Origin: Batrachochytrium dendrobatidis JAM81
Lineage: Eukaryota; Chytridiomycota; Chytridiomycetes; Rhizophydiales
Assembly: GCF_000203795.2 (NCBI RefSeq)
Contig: NW_006281108.1
Location: 501,868-565,867, forward strand
Direction: 5' to 3'
Length of the DNA: 64,000 nucleotides
The notes under the pieces are model-generated. The model was given only the letters and a program-made list of their open reading frames with translations, did no database searches and had not been told where the DNA came from. Below, piece after piece: positions 11,847 to 24,800 of this stretch (positions within the stretch are counted from its first letter, which is position 1; every line of letters starts with the position of its first letter). Position numbers and translations under genes: made by a program.

Positions 11847-13382
11847 ATGCCTGGACTATTGTTATTTGCGTACTGCTATGGGCTATTGGGACTGGCTTCC
11901 ATCCAAGTATCTGCCTATTGGATGACTGCACAAATCCCATTGCAGTTACTGCCAATTGTTGCTGATAAACCCTCTGTAACCAACAAACTATTACGCAGAT
12001 GCAAACTGGTGCTGTTCGCCAACACTCATTCACCAGGAGCACCAAGAGGAACCGTCATTGCCTCTCCCTCTCATAAGAATCCAGACTATTACTACCATTG
12101 GGTGAGAGATGCATCCATATCTTTTATGTCTGTGCTAGACATGATACAGAGCAGTTCACAAGATCCAGCACAACCGCATCCAGAGCTGGAAAGACTGCTA
12201 GATGATTATGCTCAACTATCCAAACAACATCAAGAGTCACCATTTGCACGATCTGGGCTTGGAGAGCCCAAGTTTTATGTCGATGGGTCGCCGTTTATGG
12301 CTGAATGGGGGAGACCACAAAATGATGGGCCAGCACTACGAGCATTGGTTCTTGTAGAATATGCTCAGTTCATCCTCAAGCACAGACCTAGTCGCAAGGA
12401 ATTTGTTCAAACACTGCTTTATGACAGTCGTCTGCCAACACAGTCTGTCATCAAGCGCGATCTAGAGTATATTTCACAACAATGGCATGCTCCATCGTTC
12501 GATTTATGGGAAGAGTCGCTAGGCACTCATTTTTTTACTAGAATGGTTCAGCATGCAGCTTTGGTTTCTGGGGCTCAGCTGGCGATGGCTTTGAATGATC
12601 GCCCTGCTGCAGATTGGTATCTAATACAGGCACAACACATTGAATCTGCATTGCATTTACACTGGGATCCTATCAAAAAACATTTGCTTGCCACAGTCGA
12701 TTGGAAAGGAGGACTATCATCAAAGACATCGCAGTTGGATATTGCTGTCATTATTGCCTCGCTTGTAGCTACATCATTCAACTCCACGCATTCGGCCATT
12801 TATGCTCCATGGGATGATCGTATTTTATCTACTTTGATTCGATACACAGACACCATGTCTACACTCTACCCAATCAATGCCAACACATCTGCTCAAGTTG
12901 TCGTTGGACGCTATCCAGAGGATGTGTATGATGGTCTGGGATTTTCAAAAGGAAATCCATGGCCACTTGCAACGTGTGCTCTAGCTGAACATGTTTACAA
13001 TGTTGTTGGGCATTGGTGCCAGGCACGCAGTATTTTACTCACTTACACCACATTGGATTATATCAATAGATATGCCGGATCAACTATTTCTGAACCGATT
13101 GGTACGCTTGGCGGAAGCATTATTTGGACAGACAAAGTGTTCAAGCAGATTGTACAGGCATTGGTTCAGCATGGCGATAAGATTATTGATCGAGTAAGCA
13201 GTTTAAGCAATTTAGAGGAAAACCATGGAAATTTGGAGTTGAGTGAACAATGGAATGCATCAACTGGAGCAAAACAAGGTGCACAGTTACTGACTTGGAG
13301 TGCCGTATCTCTACTCCGTGCCATTCGTTCCCGAAAACAAACTGCCGACAACTGTCATCCACTCATTACAAACTCAATTTGA
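11847..13382 (+). CDS. Secreted glucoamylase (GH15)
   Basis: Releases glucose from non-reducing ends of starch or glycogen. A single uninterrupted frame encodes 511 residues. Residues 1-23 form a hydrophobic signal peptide ending VSA. Family motifs run in order: GTVIASPSHKNPDYYYHWVRDA near 68-89, GEPKFYVDGSPFMAEWGRPQNDGP at 139-162, DLWEESLGTHFFT with the catalytic acid Glu near 222, NPWPLATCALAEH, and LELSEQWNASTG with the catalytic base Glu near 467. There is no starch-binding module after the catalytic domain. It is the only clearly intronless gene among the larger genes here, which is compatible with retroposition or transfer but does not prove either. Confidence 0.93.
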   Translation: MPGLLLFAYCYGLLGLASIQVSAYWMTAQIPLQLLPIVADKPSVTNKLLRRCKLVLFANTHSPGAPRGTVIASPSHKNPDYYYHWVRDASISFMSVLDMIQSSSQDPAQPHPELERLLDDYAQLSKQHQESPFARSGLGEPKFYVDGSPFMAEWGRPQNDGPALRALVLVEYAQFILKHRPSRKEFVQTLLYDSRLPTQSVIKRDLEYISQQWHAPSFDLWEESLGTHFFTRMVQHAALVSGAQLAMALNDRPAADWYLIQAQHIESALHLHWDPIKKHLLATVDWKGGLSSKTSQLDIAVIIASLVATSFNSTHSAIYAPWDDRILSTLIRYTDTMSTLYPINANTSAQVVVGRYPEDVYDGLGFSKGNPWPLATCALAEHVYNVVGHWCQARSILLTYTTLDYINRYAGSTISEPIGTLGGSIIWTDKVFKQIVQALVQHGDKIIDRVSSLSNLEENHGNLELSEQWNASTGAKQGAQLLTWSAVSLLRAIRSRKQTADNCHPLITNSI

Positions 13383-13551
13383 AAATAGTTTTTATTTGTT
13401 ACTTTAAAGAGTATGTATTTCAAGTATACAAGTATGCACTTGACTATTGAATAAAGTCGGTTTGAGTTTGTGTACTTGTAAATTTAATGTTGGAAAGAGT
13501 ATAAACTGATAGAAAATCATAGAGTTATCTCAAATATTTGACATTGCAATC

Positions 13552-15912
13552 TTATGTTGAATCCACGACATGGCTCGTTGGGTTGGGCGGTGGTGACAAA
13601 AAGTTCATTGGACACATGCCTCGAGCTCCGCTTTCTAGATTTTCGCCATACCCCCATCCTATTTAAAATTGAAATGTAAAGTAAATGGGTGGGTTAAACT
13701 GCAATAAAAAAATAAGTCTACAACACTAGTCAGTTTTTCAAAGCATACCATCTGGGAATATCTGATAGATATTAACCAGGTCGCCCTTTTCCATTGCCAG
13801 TTCGTCTTCCATAACTGCTGCGTAGTGTGAAATTGCCTTCATATGAAGCACACTCGATCGCTGACCGTTTTTGGCCAAGCCATTTGCATCGTACAGTTCA
13901 ATCACTTGAGAAAGGGTCGATGATATCGGATTATTGGCTGATTTTTTTGCACGTGGTAGTTTTGCATTATCCTCGTTGGGCTTTACATTTGGCATAGGAT
14001 TGGGATACATTGCAAACGCATTGTTGGTTGTATCGTACACGTTGGATACGGCTTTGGAGTTGAACTCTGATCCACTGTTGGAAAAAATGCTAGCATGACG
14101 CACCATTACCCAGTTGATATTATTGAATGCAGTCGCGTCATCACCATGGCCAGCAGTGTTTGAGAAATCGGTATCAACTCGCGAAACTCCCCATTGAGAT
14201 GGCTGGTTAGCTTCATCCATGTGTTCATTTATGTGCGAGTTTACTGGGATATTTGCAGAGACTAGCTGTTTCTCGGTCGGGGCAACATCAAACATCGGCT
14301 TATTGTCATTCTTGTAATTTACAGTTGGGGCATTGAATCCTTGATATGGCATGTTGGAAACTTGACTATTGTTTGAAAAAGCAGGTGTATTGACAGAATT
14401 AGGCAGAGCTTCCGAATTGAAAAAAGGAGGTGGTTGAGTTGTGACGATCGGATTGTAATAGCCAGATGGGTTATCATACGAATTTTGTTGTGGCCGAGTC
14501 CCAAGATACGAGTGATCATTTCGAGTATAGATTGCTTCTGGAACAGCAAACGGGGTGGAGTTTGAAAAGTATGGTATGTTTAGAGACTGACCAGCATTTT
14601 CTGATTTCGAACCAAGCGATTGTTGAGCCATGCCATCTGAATGTGGTACTGTCCATAGTTTAGACGGCGGAGCATAATCAGGTTCCTTGTCTTGAGAAAG
14701 TTTTAAATCATAGGAGTCAATGGGAAGCTGAGTGGAACGACTAGGCGTAGCACATGGAATCTGAGTTGAAAGATGCGAACTAGATTGGCTCCCAAATGGG
14801 TTTTTTGAAAGAAATTTAATTCGTTGCACCGGATTAGTCGACTGCTTGTAAAATTCCAAAGATTCTTTGTTTTGGTTAAATGTATCGTCAAGCTCCACAT
14901 TATCATCGATAATGGATCTGTTTGGCCGCTTGGAAACAATGAATAGTTTTAAAAATAAAAAGAACAAGGCACAGAAAACTACACCGCCTATAATACCACC
15001 ACCGACTCGTGCAAGAGTCAAGGATGTTGAAGGAGGACTTTCGGCCGACAAGGAGCTTATTAAAGAAGTAGGAGCTGTCAATGACAAAGTGGATAGCTCG
15101 GATATAGTTGGACTAAATGAAGACATGGGATCGGCATCGGACAGAGTTGGTACGAATGTTTGATCTGCTGCCCATGTACTGCTCGTTAGTAACGGTAAAG
15201 AGGTAATAGTCAACGGCGTGAAAATCCCCACTCCTGAAACTCCATCCAAAGTCTTGATCAAATGAGAATAAAAGCCGTGAGGCTAGTTTAGCACTTTGAT
15301 TTATATAATTTTCTAGACAAACGCGGCAACTCAACTTACAGTCGGGCTTGCAAGTAATGAAACTGGCAATGTTTTTGTAATTGTGTTTGCAAGAGACGAC
15401 ACACTTGATCCTTGCACTAGGGTTGTCAATAAAGTAAATTCTGTAGCTGTAAAAGTATTTGAAGGAATAAATCCAGCAGGAACCTGTGATGGCACGATTG
15501 GCGACGAAGCAAATACCGATGGTAGAGTGGACTGTCCTGTATACGTCTACATTGAGATTAACCACAAACATGAGATTCATATTCAACGATACAAAAGCAT
15601 ATCACTTGAACTGAAATAGAAATGCAACCATGAAGTTTACAGCGACTATAATCCAGGATGGTGCATGCAATCCGCAGTACTCTTACCGTGGTCATTGGAT
15701 TGTTGCTCGAGATTCCCAAAAAATTGTGCTGTGATACAGAAAATGACATAATGGATGAAGATACTGAATGAGTATTTTTTAGCAAGTCCTGTGGTCGAGT
15801 ATCAAATTTGATTTTGAATGTACTATTAGTTGACATAAAACAAACTCGAATATAATCGGAAACAGTAGTTAAAGAAAAGGGTTTTACAGTGCCAGATATT
15901 TGAATTAACAAT
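13552..15912 (-). CDS. Single-pass membrane protein with cytoplasmic SH3 domain (Fus1-like architecture), 5' end unresolved
   Basis: Exons 15687-15912, 15340-15546, 13749-15282 and 13552-13658 are in frame. Further 5' exon(s) with the start are not located: the frame is closed upstream of 15912 behind an AG acceptor. The outer part has a compact segment (ISGTVKPFSLTTVSDYIRV to SSNNPMTT) and then Ser/Thr-rich stalk. A transmembrane helix (GGIIGGVVFCALFFLFLKLF) follows, then a basic stop-transfer KRPNR and about 380 disordered cytoplasmic residues. An SH3 domain closes the protein: AISHYAAVMEDELAMEKGDL, IYQIFPDG, GWGYGENLESGARGMCPMNF, including the ALYDY-like, WGYG and P-N signatures. This resembles the layout of yeast Fus1, but orthology cannot be claimed. 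Confidence 0.75.
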
Positions 15913-16464
15913 CTATATTAAGCCCCAATTTGCTAATCTGGTGCGGCCATCTGCTCAAGTGCCACATTGAATCCAAAGCTATTGATTTTATATATCGTCA
16001 CAATTGAATTTACATCGCGTCTTAGTAGCTCCGTCTAAATGGCATCAAGTCGGAGTTTCAAGTTATTTGGGTGCAGCAACTATATGAAGTATCTCATAAC
16101 CTACAGAAACGTGCCATCATTTAATGAGCCAGATTGAAAATGGCAACAGTTTAATCAGATTTGACTAGATCAACAATGAACAGACTGTTTGATTCATCAA
16201 GAGTTGATCAATGAGCTCGAGTAGTTTGAGAATAGATGTTTGCATTCAATGACTGAATCTTGCGATACTAAATTAACGGATTTCAACTGTATATTAATGA
16301 CTGTATGAGCAGAATGCATTAATACAAAATAAACGAATAAAATGTGCAGCGAAATACTAGGAAACACTGCAAGCAGAATGAACAGAATAATCCAACTTGG
16401 CAGTGCATAAGCAAGATGGGCAGCAAATAGAAATTGGTTTTCAACTTGCCAGCAATCACACATT
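15913..16464. other. Intergenic, probably holding 5' exon of the SH3 protein gene
   Basis: About 550 bp between the last resolved exon of the SH3 gene and the RPB3 start. The missing first exon (start and signal peptide) should lie here. One candidate short minus-strand ATG stretch near 16100-16120 is not convincing. No repeats are seen. Confidence 0.35.
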
Positions 16465-17464
16465 ATGGATGCAGCCTTTTCTGCACAGTCGGGACCAATA
16501 GTACAGGTTACCAGCATCATAGACACACAGAATACAAAGTCAGTGTCTTTTATTCTCGGCAACACCGACCTGTCCGTTGCCAATGCTCTTCGTCGTACAA
16601 TGATTGCCGAGGTTCCTACCGTCGCCATTGACTTGGTCGAGTTTGAAAGCAACAGTGTGAGTTCTGCTGTTGCATGCAATCATCTATCTATATATTACTT
16701 TATGACAATGACTGGCTGTAGGTCCAGTTGGTCTTGTTTATCATTGATACTAAACTAGTTATCCTATGATATTGGTCATGATCAACTATACTCATCAGTC
16801 GGTGCTTACTGACGAGTTTCTGGCTCATAGACTTGGACTGATCCCGCTCAACTCTGAGCAGGTTGGCACAATCACATATACCAGAGACTGCTCGTGTACA
16901 CAATACTGTCCACAATGCTCAGTGGAGCTTCATCTCAATGTCCGGTGTGACGAAGAGTTTACTCGAGAAGTGACATCCAGAGATTTGATTTCATCACATT
17001 CGAGCATTATGCCCATCATTCATGGTGACGATGATTCTGGCATCATGATCGCCAAGCTGCGCAAAGGACAAGAGATTAACCTTCGTTGTATTGCAAAGAA
17101 AGGAACTGCAAAGGAGCATGCAAAATGGTCTCCATGTGCTGGTATAGCTTTTGAATATGATCCACATAACCGATTGCGACACACCACGTACTGGGTTGAA
17201 GATGATATCAAGTCGGAATGGCCTGTTTCTGCAAACGGTCTACTAGAACCAGAAGTCGTGGATGATGAGCCGTTTGATTTTAATGCCAAACCAGACAAGT
17301 TTTACATGACAGTAGAGGGAACAGGTGCAATCGATCCAAAGGAGATTGTAACCACTGCTTTACGTATTATGCAAACAAAACTCAGTCTGGTGCAAATGCT
17401 AATCAAGGAAATATCCGATGATAATGATGATTCTTCTAGAGCACAAATGAATGGCATGTACTAG
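16465..17464 (+). CDS. RPB3: RNA polymerase II subunit RPB3
   Basis: Alpha-like subunit that pairs with RPB11 to nucleate Pol II assembly. Exons 16465-16656 and 16799-17464 give 285 residues, the usual length. The N-terminus [27 protein letters not shown] is the conserved alpha-like dimerisation motif. The splice restores [21 protein letters not shown] zinc-binding group [10 protein letters not shown] follows, as in RPB3. The C-terminal half carries the second dimerisation element [18 protein letters not shown] and ALRIMQTKL. The long antisense open frame under exon 1 has no family character. Confidence 0.95.
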
Positions 17465-17755
17465 ACAGTATATTATTAGATGTTGAATTTTGGATGTGAA
17501 ATGGACAATCTATCAAATCAATCTGCGACTGAAACGGATTATAATTCTTAAATGTACGAACGGTAGTTTGGATATTTGATTGTCTGCCAACAAACCATTT
17601 CAGTATACTGTAATAGGCAGATGCTTTCAATGTATTTGCAAAGAATAGTTTCAAAAGTTTTAAATTCCTGGCATGCAGTAATATCAAGCCATTTGATTCT
17701 TTAGTTTCTGAAATGAAATGCTTGCCCAAAATTCAAACTTTTGAATTGCATTAGT

Positions 17756-18637
17756 ATGGACAGATTGACACAACTACAAGAGTGCCTTGGAAAGGTATTC
17801 ACTTGGATTTATAAAATTACACTACCTATTGTTGTGAGATACTGGCTTGGATCGAATTGAGTGCCAATGACTGCATGCATGGCAAGGCATAACAGTCACA
17901 AGAGGACAGTCTAATGCACTTGTAGTGTCCAAGTATAGTTGCCATGTTTTGTTCTAACAACTGTTGCTGCTCCATTTTGGTATATATTGATAGCTTACAG
18001 AGATATTCTTCACTTCAACTGGCGTTCTACAACGAGATGCTCCTTTGATGTCCACTAATCCAGACTTGCCTATTACTTCCTGGAAGTCTGAGCAAATTGA
18101 AACAAACTGGCTTGCTAACAAAGGTATGTTTTAAAATGAAAGGACACTATATAGTCACAAGTATTTAAATTGAATGGGTTATTAGATCTAGCAAAAACAG
18201 CTGCCAAGGATATTGTTGAGACCGCCAAAGTCATTGATTTTTTGATAGATCAACTGCCTGGTATTTCTGAAAATGAGGAAGAGCAGGTATTAGTGCCTTT
18301 TGAGTATAGATTCTGGGTTATATATACAACGACGGATCGGATACAAACATTATCCTGTGCATTTAAAAACTGAATTAGATTCGAATACTCGGAGCATTGG
18401 AAGAGGAGAACAGGATCGCAGGAATAGAAATGGAGCAGGCCATTGAAGAGGCTGGTAAGTGATATGGTACCTTATGTTTTTGGCTAATAGAACACGAAGT
18501 ATACCAATAGTATGATTTAAACTTTACTTTTGGCTGTTATGATAGAAAAACTTCGAGGGGAGATTCAGACATCATTACGAAGAATTGCAGATGAACACAC
18601 AGATCTGCATGTCAAGATTAGCACCATGCTAAAATAA
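17756..18637 (+). CDS. MED21: Mediator complex subunit 21
   Basis: Middle-module Mediator subunit forming a coiled-coil pair with MED7. Exons 17756-17794, 18003-18123, 18186-18286, 18379-18454 and 18546-18637 give 142 residues. Start MDRLTQLQECLGK and STGVLQRDAPL match the family N-terminus. AKTAAKDIVETAKVIDFLIDQLPG is the diagnostic central helix, and EEENRIAGIEMEQAIEEAEKLRGEI is the C-terminal coiled coil. The first junction needs an AG just inside the exon (acceptor at 18002) and leaves the N-terminal helix three to four residues shorter than in relatives. A micro-exon in the 208-nt first intron is possible. Confidence 0.88.
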
Positions 18638-18787
18638 TGACATTTTACAATAATAATAGCAATCATATATCATGCATAGTCTGGTGAATTTTGGACAAAG
18701 ATGATCGATGAGCGTGACCGTTCAAATGGAACAATTGAAGCCACTCGAATTTGACATTTTGACTCGAGAATCGATTCGAGTTGAAGA

Positions 18788-21544
18788 TTGCATTATTATA
18801 AATACTCCATGCAAACCATCACTGCGCAGACTTCGACTGCTCAGAGTAGCTTTGATTCTATACCTTCTTTGCATTGTTCTTTTTCTGCAAAATCCAATCC
18901 CATAGCAATTCGACAGCAGGCTTACCTCGACCGACTTGCCAGCATCCATTCTGCTGATGGAGTTTCTGCCAAGGACAAGGCTGAAATGATGCTTTGTCTG
19001 GCTCAGCAGTATATGGAGAAAACTCATGAACTATATTCTGATAATACACTGTCTGTGCAAGACTACTCGGATACACAGACAGAAGACCAGTTTCAATCAA
19101 AGTCTTTGTTTGATGATAATCAATATCCCAGCCGAGTAACAAGTTTAAAGTTTGATTCTACAGACAGAGTCTCTGTCAAGATGACCATTCAGGTATATTT
19201 TGATGTGGTACAAACCTTGAGCATGTGCAAGCTACACCTGCATAGAGCTGTTTTAGTGCTTTGAATGTGGCATTGATTTGGATTTAGTTGTCATAACATG
19301 CAGTTTGAATCATTTTTGACATGAAATAGAATATACCGGAACAACTCATGGTTAGGATATGGCAATACTTAGATGTGCACTCACTTCAGCAATCACAACA
19401 AGTCTGTATTCTATGGAACAATGCTATCATTCGGAACGATCATTTACTATGGCGCTACCTTGCAATCCATCGATATCCTCTTTCATCCAACTCCACTTTT
19501 AATCAAACTATGCCATTACCGAAATCATTTTGCAGCTGGAAAGCTTATTATGGCACTCACAATGCGATTGTTAATGGCCGACATGATTTCATCTCCATGC
19601 ACGCAAGCTTTGTTATGCACAAGGCGTCTTGGTCTGATTTACGTATGAGATCTGTTGATACATTATGTAGTCGAAAAAATCGTACTGGAGAGGTTGAAAC
19701 ACACACAAGAGTATCTAATCCAGTGGTGTCAAACCAGTTTGTATCGTATTGTAAAGAAAATATACTGGCAAGCAATGCAAGTATGAATCATATACACAAT
19801 GATCGACTTGATCGATCCAAGCTGCGGTTTCTGATGATTTGGCCAGTCAAGACATCAGACTTTTCATGTATGGTTTTGGATGGGTCATCCATATTCTGGA
19901 TTGGAAATGCGCAAAAGACTGATGCTGGCGATTCCAATTCGGATACAAAAATTTATGCTTTGGATTTAAGCGAGACCGATCGCTCAAAGGCTCAGTTTAC
20001 ACTAGTTGGGCATCAACACACTGTAACAAAAATCATTGGTAATTCTGAAGGGCTACTGGTCTCAATTGACTCGGCGTACATTATCAAAGTATGGAAGATT
20101 GCGTCACGTCTTTGTATCAAGACAATTGATTCTCGTTTGTAAGTTTACTTGTGCTGTATTTTGTGAGATATCATTGGCATAAACCCATTATCATGCGTGA
20201 TAAGTTTATTTGGTTATAACAATTGTTTTATTCTATGCCATATACAGAACTCTTGAATCGGACATTGCTTCGATTAATATCCATCACCACACTCTCGTCA
20301 CTATCACATTCCACGGATTCACTCATATATGGAATGTCTACATGGATCATCCATTTGCAAGCTTCAGTATGCATTCAAACTACTCGTATGATAACAATGG
20401 TCATACGGTTGAAACCAACTCCAATTTTCATGTAGCAATCAGAGACTCATTTATTGGTGTTGGTGTGAATGATGGTTCGTATTTTTTGTATGAAATGTCA
20501 CCTTTACAGGAATCCAAAAAGCCATCCGTGGAACACGAATATGATCCAAAACACATGTTGGTAAACCCCTGCACATCAGCAAGCAAGTTGGCCATTTTTA
20601 GACATCAAAACAGCTCACAAGCTTCTTCGTCCACCTGCATTATACCATCTACCAATGCACACAAATCGCCACTTTCAATTACATGCATTGCCAAACTCCG
20701 TGATGATGATATCGATATTCACAGGTTCACCTACGCGCCACATACATTTCATATTGGTACACATTATGTGATTACAAACGGAGCATATCCAGACGAACTT
20801 TCAACATGGTCACTGACACCATTAGCAAATGTAGTGCCATCTGTGCCGCATCAAGTACATCTGCGATCGATATATTCACTGCGGCCACCGTCATGTATGG
20901 TATCGATATCAAATGGATTGTTTTCAGGTAGCACAGATTTGTCCAATTTGGGATCTAATCCTGACATGACCACTACAGATGCATCTGGAAGTGTGTATCC
21001 AGCATATCCATTTATTCAGCCTGCGCAATCGTCTATTGCTCGACTTTCAAACCCCACACTAATACCACAGCATATTTGCCCCCCATGTCATTCCACTCGC
21101 ACCAAGCACATGTATGCATCATCCGAAACCATTTCAATCCAAACCTCGGGATACTTTGTTCCCCCGTTTCGAGATGTGGTGTATTCTCGCATGGACGTGG
21201 ATGAAACCATGTTGGTAAGCAACGTGGAGTTCCAAGGAAAGAAATCGTTGATTGTATGGGATTTCCGCGTGGAGCGAGTGAGAGAACGCCGGTTTGAGCT
21301 ATGTGTAGTGGGCGGAAAGGATGTTTGGATATGTTTTGAAGTTATGGAAGATACAGCCTGTAGCGAGTCGAACTTGATGGAAGAGAGGGTGGATATACGC
21401 GAGTCGGGTATATCTGGAATGTGCGGTGATGGTTCATCTATCGCTTTTAAACAATCCGCTGCTGCTTGTGATGATGGCTTGGCTGGTTCTTCCCGTGATG
21501 AGCGTAAACCCAAATCAACTTTGAAGAGACAGCATCCGTCATGA
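18788..21544 (+). CDS. F-box protein with WD40-type repeats
   Basis: Predicted substrate receptor of an SCF ubiquitin ligase. Exons 18788-19192, 19330-20138 and 20248-21544 give 836 residues; the second ATG at 18809 is an alternative start. The F-box begins exactly at exon 2: NIPEQLMVRIWQYLDVHSL, QQVCILWNNAI, LLWRYLAIHRYPL (about 136-180). A WD repeat follows near 360 (TLVGHQHTVTKIIGNSEGLL, IIKVWKI). Further repeat-like strands come after exon 3 starts (FHGFTHIWNVY; SLIVWDFRVERV), but the propeller is divergent. The C-terminus is Ser-rich and basic. No named orthologue is assigned. Confidence 0.8.
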
Positions 21545-21895
21545 AAAATCAGGCTGGAACTCTGCAGCATTTATTTACACAGCATATACCCTTACCCTCG
21601 GTGATGGCAATTTGATAAACTATACAACCTTTCAATGCATTAATTTGTTTGGCATTATCCAGCACTGTTTATCTCGTTAATGAGTAAAAAAATAAACATG
21701 ACGAATATTCCAAAACTGACTCTTTAATATGTATTTTGCATGTCTATCATGATGATTAAAAAAGAAAGTTTGGCAATAAAAAACAAAAAACATTGAATGC
21801 AACGAGCCAGAAACAAGACTTGTACAAAGTCTTGGTCTTTTTAATTCCCAGAAACAGCCCAAAGTAAAAAGTAGGCATGTATAGATTACAATGGG
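21545..21895. other. Convergent intergenic spacer
   Basis: 351 bp between two converging genes. Low-complexity A/T runs around 21680-21790. Nothing else is recognised. Confidence 0.4.
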
Positions 21896-24800
21896 CTATT
21901 TCCATGTTCGCGACGATGAAGCAAGAGCCGCTGCACCTTCACGTATTAGCCTGGTTGAACTCTTGCGCGCAGTAGCCATCTTTTGTGTATCGTTTCCCGA
22001 CACCTTTATGCCAGACGTATTCATATAGACCGTGCCGCTGGCGGCTAGTCCACCTGCAGCCTGACCACCATGATCCATTTTTGAAAGATGCAAACGTGGC
22101 TTACGAGCCGCTAGCGAGGACTGCAGAGTATGACGTCGCTGATCAGAAGGTACTGCTGCTCGCGCTGTAGAGTCTGTAGAAACGGTATACATGATGGGTG
22201 GCAGTGAATCAGTCGAACACATACTCGCGTCAGCTTGTTGCTGAGAATAGGTCATGTTGCCAGAGCCATTTGCGCTGTGAGTGGTATGAGCGGTGTCTTT
22301 TGTATAATTCAGGTTCATAGTGTCTATATTGCTACAATGACTGCCTGGATAGGTAGTTTGGGTGGTTGCAGAATATCCATGAGTAGACAAACCAGCAGTC
22401 CCAAAAGTATGAACCGGAAGATCACCATTTTGATAAGGTTGAGCCTGATTCATACTTTTCAATCCATCATTCTTGCGTTGATAAGCCGATGCTACAGATG
22501 GCAACATACTCCTGCTGATTTGTGTGTAATCGAATGATGCACGTGTACGAAGAGTGTGAGATTCATTATTGTGTTCCCTAGACTGTTGCTGTATATGCTT
22601 GTGTGTAGTCATATGTTGCTGCTCACTCGTTTTTTCAGCAGCAGGAGCGGTCATGATACGAGCGGATCGAGTCGCAGTTGCAGCAGTAGATGGCAGAGTA
22701 GAGAGTGAAGAATACTTGATACGCCCCGTACTCAAATGGTTATCCGATACTTTTCCAGTCATTCTGGAAACATAAGTACTGCCTGTTTCAATCGCGGATG
22801 AAGTAGATATAACCGAAGTAGTATGTTTAGGAGCTGCCGATGCAGTTTTTGGCGTGGCTCTAGAATAGGTAGATGAAACAGGAATTTCAGGAATAACCGG
22901 AATGAATCGGACACCCGTGATAAAAGGATGATTAATGGCCTCGTGAGGTTTTATGCGAGTGCTGGCATCCCAGCTTAAACACTGGTCAAGAAAATCAAGA
23001 AACGCCATATCGGTGCATTTAAGCACAGATGAAAGTGTCTTGGTAGATGGTTTACGTTTTTTCCCCTTTGAATTGGGTACGAGTATAGGTTGGTTTCGGG
23101 AATCAAAAAACACTTTGGTTCGGGTGCCTTGAGATAAAACGCTCAGAGGAGGAACTCCTTTAATTTCCATAATGCAAGCAAGTTGCTCTTGCTCGTTTTC
23201 ACCTGGAAAAAGCGGATATCCGGTATAAAGTTCGGCAAGAATGCAACCCATCGACCACATATCAATGGACATGTGATACGGGATTCCAAGAATAACTTCG
23301 GGACTGCGGTAGAAACGAGATTGAACATAGGTATAAAGGCGCTCATTCTCAAAGCAACTGCTGCCAAAATCAATCACTTTGATGTTATATTTAGGATGCA
23401 ATGAATCAAAACCCTGGGGAATACGAGAACTCATAACTGAGCGACTAGAAGCGCTTGACGATGATGTCGAATTAGAATCAAACCGTGAAGGCTGCAAGTA
23501 GGTAACATCCCTCAATAAAATGTTTTCAGGTTTGAGATCACAGTGGACAATTTTGACATTGACAAGAGCATTTAGACAGTTTAATATTTGCTTGGCAAAT
23601 CCGTGAATAACACCAAGATGCACTCCTTTAAATGATCCGGCTTTAAGCCATTCGTACAGATTGGTTCCAAGGAGCTCAAATGTTAAACAAAGATGACCAC
23701 GAAAGTAAAAATGCTCAAAAATATGAATGAGAGAAAGGTTGTTTTCTGGATCTTCTTGACGAATTCGCTCAAGAACCTTGACTTCAATAGCGCCTTGTTT
23801 TTCAAATCGCTTCTTGTTACGAATAATCTTAAGAGCAACATTTGTTTTTGTCTTGTGGTCATAGCACTTGATCACCTGGCCAAACGAGCCTTTTCCAAGC
23901 AAAGAAAGAATTTCATAACGATAGCAGATATGATCGTGTCTAGTCAAGTACAGGTCGCCATGTGTGTCATCAAAACCTAAAGTGATTGAAAGCCAGATAA
24001 AAACAGTTTACATTGTCAGCGAGTCAACAATGTATAGTCATAAAAATATGTTTAAAACTCACCAGAGTTGCAAACGCTCCCATCACGATCCTTGGCAGTT
24101 CCCTCAATGTTCCAAGTTTCAGCCAAATCAGCACCAGTACGACGTTTGGATCCACCAACCTTTTCAATCTTTTGCGCACCAGCAAAGTAAATCTCGGGAA
24201 AATCATGAATCTCGACCAGCTCGTGAGCAGTCAAGAGAGATTTGAATTGCTTTACAGTAACTAGAATAAAAAACAAACTACCGTTAGCAAAATTTATCTA
24301 CATGGACCCTACAATGTAGTTTACCTTCAGGTGTCAATGGAAGACGAACGCTGTTAGATTTGGGAGTCCGGTTAGTAGTGCAAGATGAATCAGCGTCAGT
24401 TTTACTTGGAATGGTATTTACAGCAGGAGGATTAGAGACGGCGTAGTAATTATGGTCGGTATTTTTAGATAGCATTTGTGGTTGTTGCTGAAATGTATAA
24501 GCGTCAATATGAGACTGTACTGGGTAATGCTGCGGTAAATATTGCTCATGTTGCTGGTTATTCTGTGGCTGAAGAACAGAAGATCTTGGAGGCAGTTGGC
24601 GTTGCTGTTGATACTGCATATATTGGGTGGTAACAGTTGAATGGGAGTCCAAAGCAGTATGAATAGACTTGACATCTGGCTGAGGTTTAAGCATCGCGTA
24701 CAAGTCGGATGCAGTAGATTTGATGCGGGCAGGCATTAAAGCTACAGAGGCACCCGGAAGAGAGTGTTTGTTGTATTCATGAATGTAAGAATTCATATTC

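Noticed and set aside
16197..16679. Long minus-strand open frame under RPB3 exon 1 with hydrophobic stretch
   Set aside because: Over half of it is antisense to a conserved RPB3 exon, the rest is intergenic, and no family pattern is visible.
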